Both the position numbers and the translations under genes were made by a program. This document shows positions 36,863 to 50,541 of a stretch of 64,000 bases of DNA, in pieces; the first letter of the stretch is position 1, and each line of letters starts with the position of its first letter. Origin of the DNA: Lucifuga dentata (lineage: Eukaryota; Chordata; Actinopteri; Ophidiiformes; Bythitidae); NCBI GenBank assembly GCA_014773175.1, contig VXCM01000225.1:124001-188000 (forward strand), given 5' to 3'. The notes beneath the pieces are model-generated. The model made no database searches and had not been told where the DNA came from. It saw only the letters and a program-made list of their open reading frames with translations.

Positions 36863-37420
36863 TTAAATGTCAATACCGGTGATTTTTGCATGTTTAAGCT
36901 CAACATATTCTAACTGCATAGTCGTTATGTTACTGACAACCATTTTCCAAAATATAAAATCTTATTTTAGTTTTCCTGTTATTTTGCCAAATCCTGCAAT
37001 TTTTCAAAATCAAATTTTCAAGTGATGCACCCACCTTAAAATTCATGTTTCACCTTAATATTTATGTCCAAATATTGAAGGCACAGTTGTTTTTAATTAG
37101 TCAATAAAGGGCATCTTCTCCTGGGACTATATTCCCTGGCGGAGACATACATTTTCTTCCATGCATAAATTAATTAACTTTGACCAAAAAAAAAAAAAAA
37201 ANTTTTTTTTTTTTTTTTTTTTTTTTTTATCTCAAACATGTTTCACGTCTCCACAAGTTGATTTTTGTAGTTACTAGAATGAATTGAAACCAAGTCTGGA
37301 AGGTAGGAGAAACAATTCTAATATTTACTGCTCCATGTTTTGGAAAATGTTTGGCAGTAATATAATGCAGGGTGTATTTTTTGGGCGCAAACATGCAAAA
37401 TCACTGGTATGGTCCTTTAA
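36863..37420 (-). mobile_element. TTAA inverted-repeat element, copy I (upstream of the cadherin gene)
   Basis: The left end is decayed (TTAAATGTCAATACCGGTG) and the right end CACTGGTATGGTCCTTTAA is intact. The middle contains an A run, an n at 37202 and a T run of about 27. Confidence 0.75.
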
Positions 37421-40400
37421 CTGAGCTCCTATTCCACAAGAAAAACAAATCTGGTATAACTACTGCTTAATGTAGAAATTAATTGATGGTGATATTTAAG
37501 CCGAGTGTGTTCTAAATCAACAAGTGACCAGTAGTTTGTGTGTTTGTGTAACAACCAAATAAATAATGCAATAATAGCATTGTAACCTTTTATTCCCTGC
37601 AGCAAATGCAAATGACATAAGTTTTTAATGAAATACTTTGCATGTTACTTTTTGGAAGAAACTTCACTGTACTGCACTGTAGGCACAAATCCCCTCTAAT
37701 GCACAGCAGTGTGTGTGTGTGTAGGAAGAAGAAAGGGCCTGGGGATGCTGCCATCCCAGCCAACGTGATGACACTTCACTCAGTCTGTGAACACTCACTG
37801 TGGAAGTACTCAGTGGGTTAGGCGTCTGTTTTTATTGACTAAACTGCCTCTATCGTAAAAACTCCACAGTCCACTTTCCCCTTGTGGGCATTTACTGAAG
37901 GACAGTAATTTACTGTAACACCGGCAGAGGGAAACTTTGGTTAGAATCGTGGCCCCAAGATAGAAATTCAATATGAATTTTAAAGAGAGAGTTTTGCAAT
38001 ACGCTGAGGAAAATTCCAATTTAATATTGATCAGGAAAGAACAAGACACTGGGGAAAAAGCAGAAGAATAAGCTCTTTCTCGCTAACAAGAGGAGAAAAC
38101 GGCTAATTGGACGTAAATTTAAGCAAATTTAACTTGACAAACGAGCACAGATCCGAAAATGAGAAAACTAGTTTACATATTGTTTAAAATTAGATATAAA
38201 GGCCTGGTTCTCTCTTTTGTTAAAGGAAATAAAGACACCAGCTATGAGTTGAGCATTTATGCTAAATATAATAAAGAACCTATAAAATGATGTTACAGTA
38301 GCTGAGTTGAGATGGATAGACTTTATTACATATGTTGTAACTTGGCTGTGTATATTTTCTACTTCGGCGCTTTTGTGAACTTGACTGTGCTGAAGTGGGA
38401 GGACAAGTGCAGTCGGTACGTCAATAGCAATCAAGTGGTACAGGGCAATTTTGGTGTCAATGGTTACTGTGAATTGTGGTGCGTTCGACTCAGATCAGGT
38501 CAAGGTGTGAGTGTGTGTGTTGGTTCCATCATATTCAGCAGCAGAGCGTGGCTTTATCAGTCTGTGCACGCTTGAACAGCTACTGTTGAAATTCTCCCTA
38601 AATACAAAAAAAACAAAACAAAACAAAAAAATCAACCTCCAAAGACTTTATAAATTGTGCTGCTGTGATATGAATTTGCCCTTTTGCCGAAGTTGGGGGA
38701 AAAAAAAAAAGTTGGAAAGGTTAAAGAACAAATGCAGAAATAGTCCAACACAATCGCAGATCTCGCTTTGTTCCATCATCACTGTTCTGGTTCGCCAACC
38801 TTCGTCGAGACACTGAAAACAGAACTGTTTCTCTGGGTTCTGTTTTACACTCGTCAGCTTTGATGAGCTAATCAACTGCTCCATGCGTGCACCTGGTGTC
38901 TGCAGGGCATGATTGTTCCTCTGACCTTTTGTCAAGATTTGGCTTGGAGGAGTGACACGTTGACAACAGAAGACGAGTCTACAGCGTGTCTGATTCTACA
39001 CCTCCCACACAAGGATGTCATTTTCCTTTCATGATACTTTTGCGGCGGATTTATTCCTGATTGTTCTCCTAAAATTGGCAGAATTATTGGAGCCTATGTA
39101 CTCCTTTAAAGGATTGGATTGGACATGACAAATCAGCATCTACAACATTTGCTAATAATGCATTTGTCCTGACTTCTTTCTGCTATTACAACACGTCTAA
39201 TATTGATAAATGATAAGGAGGTTCCATTCTAACAGCTATCCTCATTCTCATTTGTCTTCACATGGCCCTAATTGTTTAATAATCAGCATAAACCCCCAAA
39301 ACAGACTCTGACTTAAATACTCAAATGAGAGTTTGGTAGAGCCGCAGTAACAAATCCTCTGCCTTTCATTCATGATAATTGACATTATATCGGGTCATGT
39401 CGGCTCATATTTGGCTCGATGCCTCAGCTAACAGAAACGGATCAACACATTTAGAAGAAGCACAGCTCTGAAAGCAGATTTACTGTAATCTTACTGTTAC
39501 TATGCGTCTTTCTAGCATCGCTGTCGGTTTATATCTGTGTCAGTTATACAGTAAGTACTCTATGTATGACCAGATATCCAAAATAACAAACTAGCAGTAA
39601 ATTATAATGAACGGTTAGGCCTGAGGTATAAACTCAGAAAGAAATACTGCCCCGGCCATCCCAGCGGAGCGCCCCAAGTGCTCCTTAAGGTCTTTATCTC
39701 CAAACAGTCTGTGATAGAGAGAAAGTATCGAACATTTCAGCGTGTTTTCTGAATGTCTGCATGTCACATTTCAGTCACAGAAAGTCTTTTATTTGCCTGT
39801 TTCTTACCTTCCCATTAACCCTAAATGATATTTAAAGAACAGCAACATTCAGTGTATCTTCGAATAAAATTTTGGGGACGGAATACTCCAACACACACAC
39901 ACATACACACACACAGATTCAGAAACAGCACGTATAGTTCTGCAATACGTGTTTTAAATGATTCTCAGGAGACCTTATTTGTAATTGTTCTTTTAGCTGT
40001 TATGATTTAACTTTGTTAAATGTAGTTTTGCTCTGAATTTTGTAGTTTTCAGCTGTTATTTATTGCTAATTAGCATTTTAAATGAGTCTTAGGATTCACT
40101 TCTTAGATTTATCAGATATATATGTGCAACAAGTGACTGTTATATGTTTGTTTGCTATGAGCATGCTGAGACAAATTCAAACAAGGACAAATGTATTGTA
40201 TTGCCTTGCCCACACACACACACAGACACACACAGAAACAATGCTTAGATAACAGTCAGAATAACACATAAACAATCATTTACAACTGAAATAGCATCAG
40301 CTCTTTTCATAACACTGAAACTTCACATGGTTGAAATTTGAGGACAAATGTCTGATATGAAATTATTATGATTAAAAACAGGCGTTTGCCGGACATCAAA

Positions 40401-41689
40401 ATAATGTAGTTAAACGTGTGTTTACCTGTTTTCTTCAGGTGAACTAGGTTTGAATCTTAAATAAAATGAATTTATGTAACTTTTTGTCCTAATTTAAATT
40501 ATCAGACTTGCCGAGAGCATCAGCAAACCGTTTCATGTGCAGGAGAAACATGAGAAACCAGCAGGTAGATGTCATATAATCAATTCTGTTATCACGTGTG
40601 TGCTGCTGGACGGAATTGAATTCATGCAGTTATACATAATTAAATTAATGACAGAGTGAATGTACATTTTTATTCCCGGCATGTGACCTGCATTTCAGAT
40701 TTTGGATTTATTTGTGAGTCTTAGGTTTGTGGTGGGAGGCTTAACAGATCCCAGCATGACTACTAAAGTATGCAGCAGCTACAGCAACACAAATGTTCAG
40801 CGTGGACACAAGAACAGCAACACCTCTATATGATGTATTGCAAGCCAGTACATTTTCCTGCAATGCAGAGGTTTCTCGTATATACTTAACATTTTACTTT
40901 CCTCCCCCTGCATTTACTTAACAAAAGACTTTTCTCAATCTTTTCACTTTTTTCATTGGTGCTGGCAGAACAAGATGAGACTTGGAGAGCATAAATGATA
41001 TATATCACCTACGGGTTTGATGCCAGAGTTCCACTTTAAATGCCACCGTGTTATATAAGTACTGATAAACACAGCTGTTACCTCAAGCTCACAAAGCTCA
41101 GACGCTTTTATTAAATCATATTTATACAAATCAGTCAACCTAACTCTGGATTCAGGGCAAATTAATATATCTGTGGATACCTAAATAAAACAATAATAAG
41201 AAAAGAAGGCTAAAAAAAACAAAAAAGTCCCAAGATCCTCCAATTCCAGTGACAGCAACTCATTTACATAACGGTGTTAAACCAAGCAGTTCAGCAGTTT
41301 TTTTTTTTTTTTTTNATTTTTTTTTTTTTTTTTGTTTCATGTCCGTGACACAAAGCGTTTGTTAGCCAGTGTCTGATAAACACATAACATAAACATAATC
41401 ATAAACAACATGCTGACCATTCTGTTTTGGGATTGTCTATTATCTACATTTCCACGTCATAGGCAGATTGTGTGACTAGAAACATATGAACCAAGCAGCT
41501 AATGACAGCCGCTCGCAAATATGCTGTGACCCCGTGATTATTAGACAAAAATCATACTGTAAACTCTTAAAGTTGTAGAAATGACACCAAAGGTATTTTG
41601 TAAAAGAAAGAATCTCTGTTTGCCTTGACTCTTTTTTTTTTAATTATTTGTACGCACGCCAGAAAGTGAATGTGGGAACCAATTTTACT
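37421..41689. other. Upstream non-coding sequence
   Basis: Mostly unique AT-rich sequence with short CA runs (39892-39915, 40209-40240) and a contig join at 41315. No coding exon recognised. Confidence 0.6.
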
Positions 41690-41846
41690 TCAAGGACCAT
41701 ACCAGCGATTTTGCATGCTTAAGCCCAATAAATACTACACGCATACCCGCGTTACTGATAACTAAGTTCTAAAACATCAAATCATATTTTAGTTTTTCTG
41801 GTTTTTTGCTAAATCCCTTAATCTTTCAAAATCAAATGTTCAGATG
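41690..41846 (-). mobile_element. TTAA element, copy J, one arm only
   Basis: AAGGACCATACCAGCG is followed by GCATGCTTAAGCCCAATA and the CATAAAACCATATT-type arm, ending at about 41846 after TTCAAAATCAAATGTTCAG. The rest of the element is absent, so this is a truncated copy. Confidence 0.6.
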
Positions 41847-44764
41847 AATGTTGGCATCTGAAACCGCTGCTTGATCATTACCATCATTTCATTGTGACAG
41901 TTTTTTCCATCATTAATTTTAGTGAGAAATCTGGACATTTTTGAAGAAGCTAGCTGTTTCTCTTGACTTTTGTGCTTAACTAGCCTCACAGGACCAGATC
42001 CAAAATAACTGGAATATCATTTATGCTTGCACATTATAAGCATTTAAAGATAATAACCAAATGGAATATGTTGCTTAAATGACCAGGCTTATGGGAAGGA
42101 AGCTCAGGGACGCTCAAGTCCCCGGGCAGTGATGCAATCAGCCCTTCTGCTCACATATACATGAGTTTTTATACAGTAATATCATGTCCGGTCCTTTCAG
42201 ACCACGTCATAAAACCGACGCTGTTGACATCATTCGGAGTTTATATTGTTTTTGTGTCGGACAATAACTCAGCTGGGGTGCGAGAGCCAAGGAGAAATCT
42301 GAAGGTTGAGTGGCTATTGGGATGCTGATGAAGGGCACGATATTGTCTGAGGCCTTAGTTCATCTGTTGCAGCCAAACTTGTTCTGTTGAGTGTCCACAT
42401 GCTGCAGCAGGACTTAATAATGTAATCCAGCTTCACAAAAAAAATGAATTATCCAGACAACAAGAAGAGGGAACATGAGGATCCTGCAGCCTTAACCTTT
42501 CTGCTCCCTCAATTGTGTGCCAGAAACAAAAACAAAGTGTTACTTGTAAGTAACATTCAGGGAGGTGACACTGTGCTGGGTGACTCAGATAGCAGTTTAT
42601 TTGTGATGTTTAGTGTATTTTATGTTACATAACGGTTTGTCATTGTAGAAACTGGTGTGTGTGAATAGGCTGTACACAGCATGTTTTCTGCAAAGTGGAG
42701 TTGACATGCATGAAGCTTGGTCATTTTCACTTGTCACAAATCCATTAAAAAAAAAAAAAAAAAAAAAAGTATAAGGCTCAATGAAAACACTGGACTCCAA
42801 CACAGATATGTAGCCTTCCCCTCCAGTTAATTAATTTTCTAATTAATTGTGTAATCCTCCACAACCACAATGTGCTGATAAAGCAGCAGTCAGCAGAGAT
42901 CCAGATACATGACTTGCACACATATGTATTATATGTTTACACACAGTATATATTCTAATATATGTTTTTTTTTTTTTTTTTTTTTTTTGTTTTGTTGTTT
43001 TTTGGCGGGGTTCTTCAGATGCACTGTGGTTTTGAAGTATTGCTTTGGCATAATTTGGAGCAGGTATAGGTCATTCCATGAAATGTTAATGGATTCTCGC
43101 GCCTTATTCCTATGCTGATCAGTTACATTTTTCAGGAAACAAAGGTGCCACCAAAGATGGGTTATGGAATGAAATGATAAAATATTTTCCTCCTTCTTTT
43201 GACTTTCCAAGATTCTCTGAAGATAAAATAGCCACCAACCTGTTGAGCTTAAATTATTTTTGTGTCCTCGAACAGTTCCTGACGTACATAAATGTAAAAA
43301 CCTTCTTGGTACAAAGCCTTGATTCTGCATTTTGCCTTGCTCGCATCTTTCTGTCTTAATTTAGATGTTTCAAAAATAAACCCTCACAGAACACAAACCG
43401 GCTTTTTACCTGCAGGACAAAAAGCTTTTTACACAAAAAAAACCCCAAAAAACTGGTAACTGAACATTTCTCAAGGGTAAAAGAGTCAAAGCAAAAATAG
43501 GTGATGATGACCTGATGTCCAAACACTGAAAACCTCCATTTATTTTCCATCTCGACCTTAACCTCTGCCAGGATGAACACAATACGATAACGGAAAATCC
43601 TGCAACCAAGTCATGTTATCATTGCTGCGATTATTGATCAATTATGACAACATCTAAAAAGTAGACAGTAAACTTATGACTGACATGATACTTAGTCAAT
43701 GACATCCTCTAATTACAGTTAAAAACATTTATTCTTTGTTGAAGTAATCAGTTATAGAGTTAGGATTTAAATAAAAATGTTTTTTCAAGATCATTTTGTA
43801 ACCAAAAAATAACTTACAATGTGCTGCAACATAAAACCTTTCAGCTTAGAAATATTCTAACATGTTAACATGTTCCTTGAAATGTGAAGCGAAAAAACCC
43901 ACCAAACAAGCAAAAAAAACAAAAAAAAAAAAAANCAAAAAAAAAAAAAACAATTTCCCTTGGTAAAGAGGCAAAAGATGAGCAGCATAATTTGCCCTGC
44001 ATCCTTTTAGAACTTTAAGAGCAAAACCCAGACATAGTATAATGTTAAAGCAGGCTCAGCAAGATAAGCAAAACACGATAATGTTAGAAAATTAAAGTCA
44101 TTTTCATGCTGTGAAAGTGTTTGTATAGACACCATACAGTTACCTCACAAATCACCTAGCAACCACAAGGAGGCCCAACAGAGAATAAAGTGTGTTCATG
44201 TAATCTCTAAATATATAACACATAAGCTAATTAAAATGTGATTGTTTTGCTGTGGGTGTTCCTGAGTTCAGAGCTAAAGTGAATAAAGAATACATAATTT
44301 CCATCAATTCCAGGACCGACTTCATTTAGGAGATTGGTTTATGTAAGCAGCCTCAAAAGCATATTGTTTTGATCTGGAAATGTATTATAATAAGCACAAA
44401 CACATCTCTCTCTTTGCTTCAATCAGATTTAGACTCATTAGCAGCATTAGTTACAATTTGTAGTCCAAAATGTCAAAATAAGAAGTTATTGTTGTCTGTT
44501 TTTGAATGATTAATTAACTTTGAACCCATACATAAGCAAAGTGCATAAAATTTAACTCTAATTTTGAAGGGAAAAATGTTATCATGAAACATATCGACAA
44601 GTTTGTTTGCTTTTTTTAATCCTGCTGCAGAAAGACTGCACATCAGTTTAAAGAACATGGTCATGTCATGATAAAAGGTATTTGATCCTTGAGCTGTTGG
44701 AGTCTGAATGAATTATAGCAAATATCCTTATTTGATCATCTCCAAAGCGCAATGTTTTAAAACA
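41847..44764. other. Upstream non-coding sequence
   Basis: AT-rich unique sequence with long A and T runs at 42747-42768 and 42965-42988 and a contig join at 43935. No gene recognised. Confidence 0.6.
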
Positions 44765-45000
44765 TATTCCAGCTCCAACTGTTTATTGGTTATTGGATCC
44801 CCATTAGCTTCCGCAAATACCGCTGCTAGTCTTCCTGGTGTCCATTAATACATGCAAATACATAAGAAATAGAAGAAAAATAAGACAGACATAAAATATA
44901 CAAATTAAAAGTATTACATAACTGTAAAAAAACCATTAAACAATACAATTGTTGAACAGTTGAGTTAGCATGTATGGAAGATTATGAGACAATTAAAATA
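44765..45000. repeat. Possible dispersed repeat (GGATCCCCATTAGCT motif)
   Basis: TTGGATCCCCATTAGCT and AGTCTTCCTGGTGTCC resemble a common fish dispersed repeat from memory. An ATACA/AAAT-rich tail follows and it abuts the foldback element. Only one copy is in the window, so repetition is not shown here. Confidence 0.3.
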
Positions 45001-45021
45001 TAATAATACAAATAATCAACA

Positions 45022-45638
45022 TTTGTGAGACACAATACATGTTTTCATTTGTATTTAATTTCCACATACGCATTTACTGTGTCATAATTAAGTGGAAAAC
45101 ATATGGTATAATATTGCAACTATTTATGTTTTTGTTTGAATGACTTAATTGTTTTTCATTGTAATATGAAATTTTCATGACACATTACAATCAAATCACA
45201 GAACTCTCACACACAATTCTCTCCTGACTCAACATGATCGCTAACTATCACCTGCAAATGGGTGTTCAGAACAAACCACACCTTAAGCTCCGCCCCCATG
45301 CTGTGATTGGACTGTTTTCTTTTTCATTCTGGCACTGATAATGCAGCTGCTTCAGAAAAAGAAATGAGAGGGTTTTGCATTTAGTATTGGCACGTCTATG
45401 CTGCCCCCTGCTGGACAACAATAAAATGAAAAACCCCTGATCTTTTCTTTTCACCATACTGTGTGATTTGATTGTAATGTGGCATGAAAATTTCATGTCA
45501 CAATGAAAAACAATTAATTCAATCATTCAAACAAAAAAATTAAAGTTTGCACTCTACCATGTTTTTCACTTAATTATGACACAGTAAATACCTGTATGGA
45601 AATGAAATACAAATGAAAACATGTATTTCATAAATGTG
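45022..45638. mobile_element. Foldback element with about 180-base inverted arms
   Basis: Left arm about 45022-45206 and right arm about 45452-45638 are inverted repeats with mismatches. Shared blocks include ACATGTTTTCATTTGTATTT, TTTACTGTGTCATAATTAAG and ACATTACAATCAAATCACA. The centre, 45207-45451, holds a unique segment with GCTCCGCCCCCATGCTGTG. No coding capacity; superfamily unknown. Confidence 0.65.
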
Positions 45639-48600
45639 TATTCTATTTAACTTTATTTTTTTTTTATTTGTGTCCCTTACAATCTTCCATAAATATGCAT
45701 CTTATTCGGCAATACATACATGAAACCTCTTAATAAAATTATACACGGAAGCTCAAAAACTGGCTGCAAAGATCAATAACATCAGCTGATTTCCTCCAGG
45801 AAACGTTTCACTTGTATTTTGAAACTTTTCCTGTTCTTAACTGTTTGTGTCGCTGTTGCACAGTCATACTGTAAATACAGTGTATTCTTCATTCTCTTCA
45901 CTTCTTTTGGTTTCTTAAACTGTCACTTCCTGCATCATCCTGTATTATTCTGCTTTCCAAGTTTTTTTCAAAACCACTGGAGGAGAAAATAATTAGGAGA
46001 AAAAACTGAATACAAAAACATGATATATAATTGCCATCCAAAAATAAAAATAAAATATATCAATTTTCGGTCATAATGCCCAGCTCCTCTGTAGGAAGCT
46101 AGTTAACATTTTACCTGTCAGGTGTATCAGTAAGAGCGTGATTTCCACTGAAGAAGTTCCCACCCAACAACAATAGAGAATATAAAGTTTGTCTGCTCAG
46201 TATACTGTAAATAATTAATTTGAGTTTGACACCCACAGCTCGTTTTTCTCACTTTATCAGTTGCTATGGCCAACAGTCTACATCCTTTATTGAACTCCCC
46301 TCTCCCCAAGCATCTCTCCGACAGCGAGCAGAAGGTTCCATGTAAAACTACTTTGAGAACAAGTCAACCTCCACAGTCTTACCTCCAACTCCTCCTTCTG
46401 ACAAGCAGTGACACAGTAACTGTCGATCTTTCCTCCCCCATTAAGGAGGAGGTTTCACATTCCTCCGCTGCAGGCTGCCAACATTCTTTTCTGTCTTAGT
46501 GTTTATCTTTGAAAGTTGCCAGACTCACAGAAATCAAATCGTGACGTATGGAACAGCGCTGTTCTCAAAAGTGTGGCTTCTCTTGACAACGTTTGAGACG
46601 GCTTTGGATGTCTGCTGTGCTGTATTGTTACCCACGGTAGCTTGCTGTGGTATGAAAGAGTTACAGTGAGAAAGGAGGAAAAAAAAACAAAAAAACAATT
46701 CTAGTGACTGCTCAGGTGTAGAAATATATCCAACATGATATGCTGCTTTTAGATTTATGGGTATCAGTTACAGACTGTTAAACAAATGCCAAAAAAAAAA
46801 AAAAAAAAANAAAAAAAAAAAAAAAAAAGAAGAGAAAATCCACTCTGGCTTATTCTCAAACCAGCAGAAACTGCTTTTTAAATGCTAAACATTCATATGC
46901 TATAGTGCAGAGGTACTCAAATATAAGTCTAAGAGGTCTACCAGCCCAATTTCCATGTGTCAGAGGTTGAGAAACAGTGGAAGGAGTGAGATTTAAAGTC
47001 CTTCTTTCGACCTGCACTGCTCTCACTGAAGCTTCCTTTTCCCACTTTTACTGTGTCATTGATTTTATAATTACTCTGCTGTAGCTTCATATGCTAATTT
47101 CAGAAATGGGTACGTTTGGTGTCGTAGCAGTGTTTCATGTTAACGCCGTGACTGCTTTTCATTGCAAATCTATGCACACTCCATACATTTACATACACGC
47201 TGAAACTTTGATTTTACTCGGATAAGACAATAAATCACTTTATTTTTCAAACGTCATGCAAACACCATAATTAGATTGAAATTAGTATAAATTAGAGTAA
47301 GATTACTCTGAGTACAGACCCTAAATTATGAGATTGTGAATCGATTTATTCAGCTATGCAAACTTTATAATCATGTATAATCAGAGAACCGTGTAATCTT
47401 ATGTCTACTCACATTATTGCCTTAATCGGAGTACAAATGAAAAATCAGAGTATAATATGCATGTAAACATACTGACTGTATCTCTTTCTTTTTTGTATTG
47501 TTTTAATTTGAACATGCTATGTCATCATTAGCTCCTGCTTCCTGCAGCGAGCTTGCTAACTTTGGTTAGTGGCACCAAGGTCATAATCCTTTCCAAGACA
47601 TGGAAAAGGTAGAGATGTAAAATTTTGTCTCCCAGTTCTGATTAAATCATGTTTCAGTTCAGATATGTTGAGTTTGTGGGTAATAGTAAAAATAATATTT
47701 GATCAGCAGATGAGAAGATGGATAAAAATGACATGTGGTTTTCAGAGTTGAGTTTGTGTCTGAGAAAGCTGAATCTTAAGTTAGACGTTTTCAACTCGAA
47801 TTAGGAAAAAAAAAATTGAAATCATCAGCAAAACTTTTAAACGATAACTTTCATTCAACACATTTTTAGCGATTCGTAGGTTCCATAACAGCCTGATAAA
47901 TTTAAATAATTAAAATCTGTTTTTCGTTGCGCTACTATCCAGGAATCCAGCATTTAGTCTCAGTGAATGACCTGCTTTTTTGCCAGTCATTTTTCACAAA
48001 AATAAATGAATAAAACGACAGACTGTGGGTGAATTTTAATTAATGACAGGAAGTACTCGGCTTTTCTTTAGAGGGATGTCTATCACAGGCGCTGACAGTC
48101 TGCTGGGACCTGCACTAATTGTGCTGCTGGATGGATTTAACGCCTCTACCGGATGATTTTGTGGCTCAGGGGTATTCCTAAGATACAAACTCTAGAGGGA
48201 GGAGGGGCACGAGTCTGCGCTTCATGACTCACTTTTGTATTTTAGGATCAATTACAGAACATCTAATTCTCAAGGGCAAATCTGTGGTGATGTTGTTCTT
48301 GGTGTTAGAGTCGAGTTTATTATAATGATGCACAGTGCCAGAGAAGTTATTTCAGAAAACACATTAATTTCATGATAATATGGAGTTGAAAGAGAAACCA
48401 ATTACAACTCAGTGAATAAAAGGGAGAAATGTGACATTAACTGAAGGAAAAAAAAAAAAAAAAANTGGATAATAATACTGGAATATCACAAAATAAAAAA
48501 AAAAAAGTATAACATTTACGCCAAAATTAGTTGCTCGTCATACATTTGAATGACCACTGGGTTTTATTATTTTACTTCTACTTCTATATTATTCTTCTTA

Positions 48601-50224
48601 AAGCCAGATACCAGCAGCAGCTAATGTTTATAAGATACGCATTACTCAGCATAAAATGGGCATTTGTATACACATATCCCTAAGATCCCTAATCAACTAT
48701 CCTAATATCCTAATGATTAGGGATATCCTAATATCCCTAATCAAAGAAAGGGTAAAAAAATACAAGAAATATGAGTTGTTTATTTGCTCCAGTAAGAACA
48801 AAAAAACATGAAAACAAAAATCTAGGGGTGTTAATTAGATTATTCTTGCTCTGATTAAGGTTATGAGTGTGTTCACGTGCAGAATTTGAGTTTAATCTAA
48901 TTGAAGCAATACATCAAAAATAGAAAATGTGCATTATCCAATTTTCATAATCATATAAATGGCACCATTAGTAAATTCTGTGGGTTTTATAAATGCTTTA
49001 GTCGACATACATCAGACACAAATGGAGTCTAATGGAGACTCAGACCGAGTATAAAATCCATCTAAAGCATTCTAACAGAGGAATTATGTTATTTTGTGTG
49101 TTATTTAATGCAGTGGAGCTGAAAAATTCCATTTTACTGATTAGTGTTCATGGAAAACTCACTCGCTGTCAGACTTAACCTCCTGTCTGGAAACCTACAT
49201 TTAATCAGATTGTCCAAGAAACACACTTGTACCCAAGTAAATACCAATTTACTGCAAATTACCAGTTTGCACAAAGACAGCAGGTAATAATGTTTTTTTT
49301 CCCTCAATGATTCATTATTTGAGAATTAGTTTTGGGACATAACCCTCGTTGAATGACACTTACGGGTGGATGAGAGGTCTCAGCGGTAAACAAACTGCAT
49401 GGCGAAAAGGGAGATCACGTTGCAACGGACTCTCATGGTGCAATGAAGAGGTCAAAGCAATCAGGTGTGCAGTTAGGAAAGAAAAGAAGAATAAAATATG
49501 AGTCATTCTCCTTTTCTGTTCATGTTTATGTAGAAAAAATAATAATTGGTGATTTGTATTACATAGAATACATGTTACATGTTACATGATTGTGATATAT
49601 TCTTGCTACAAAGGGTTTCATATCTATTTTATCTTCCATGTTCAGACGCCGGTCACATTTCTTTCATGCCAACTACAAATATCTAAAATCTATGATTCTC
49701 TTCCGTTAAGAGTCATTTTATGAGAGAAAATCCACCACAAACAGACGAGACTCGACTGCTTTCAGCTTTTCAGCAGCAAACTGCAATTAGCATATGCAAG
49801 GCTGAGTTCAGAAAGGCTGAATGTCAATAGGTAATGGCCCATCTCATAGCAAGGAAACACCTCATTTGATCTGTGGCACACCGTTCAGGTGAATCGGGTC
49901 AGACTGCTGCAAGTCAGCATGTGCAGTTATCACACACGAGTCCAAGTTCAGGACCGGAAAAGACCTGATATGATCTGCAATCATGTAGATCACCACCTAA
50001 TTTAAATCTAAAGCAACCCCAACTTTCCTTACATTAATTTATTCAAACCGGGGATACACATTTGCATTTCCTTTCCGACCGGAAAATGTTTAAATTTTCA
50101 AAAGATTTAAAGTAACTTATCCGTCTCTGAAAGCAGATATGAAGAAGGTTTTGGAGTCCTGCTACTTGATAGACATCATTCATAATATCAAGTTATATTT
50201 ACAGAAACAAAATAAATACTACGG
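45639..50224. other. Upstream non-coding sequence
   Basis: It holds the weak inverted-repeat element at 47184, contig joins at 46810 and 48465 and an ATCCTAATATCC-type short repeat near 48675-48740. A GCAGAGGTACTCAAATAT word at 46906 resembles a hAT end and recurs near 59768. No gene recognised. Confidence 0.55.
47184..47474. mobile_element. Possible degraded inverted-repeat element
   Basis: TACATTTACATACACGC at the left and GCATGTAAACATACTGA at the right are inverted over about 50 bases with many differences, including TTACTCGGATAAGACAATAA against the complement of the right arm near 47416-47436. About 290 bases, AT-rich. Confidence 0.4.
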
Positions 50225-50445
50225 GGCCCCTAAAGTCCTGAATTACAATTTTTTTTAACCTTGTGCGCACAAGGTAATTATCTTGCGGAAACAAGTTTTT
50301 ATTTTGTGCGCACAAGAGAAATTGCTATGTTGTGCCCACAAGTTATTATCTCGTGTGTACAAGATAATTATCTTGTGTGCAGGAGATAATAACTTGTGGG
50401 CACAACATAATTATCTCATGTGCACAAGTTATCTCATGCGCATGA
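50225..50445. repeat. Palindrome-rich array (TTGTGCGCACAAG / AAGATAATTATCTT)
   Basis: About 200 bases consist of repeated near-palindromes: TTGTGCGCACAAG, ACAAGATAATTATCTTGTG, TTATTATCTCGTG and the reverse GAGATAATAACTTGTG. The whole can fold into stacked hairpins. It begins near GGGGCCCCTAAAGTCC and runs into an AT microsatellite. It is probably a foldback or MITE interior. Confidence 0.55.
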
Positions 50446-50541
50446 TTTATATATATACGTGTATATATACGTATATATATACGTGTATATATAGATAGAT
50501 ATATATATATATATATATAGATATATATAGATATATATAAA
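50446..50541. repeat. TA/TATACG microsatellite
   Basis: Runs of TA are interspersed with ACGTGTATATATACGTATA-like units and GATA. It directly follows the palindrome array. Confidence 0.85.

Noticed and set aside
46266..46499. 77-codon plus-strand frame
   Set aside because: Composition is unremarkable and no motif, splice context or neighbour supports a gene.
50225..50445. CRISPR-like repeat array
   Set aside because: Repeats are irregular, self-complementary and without unique spacers of constant length, and the genome is vertebrate.
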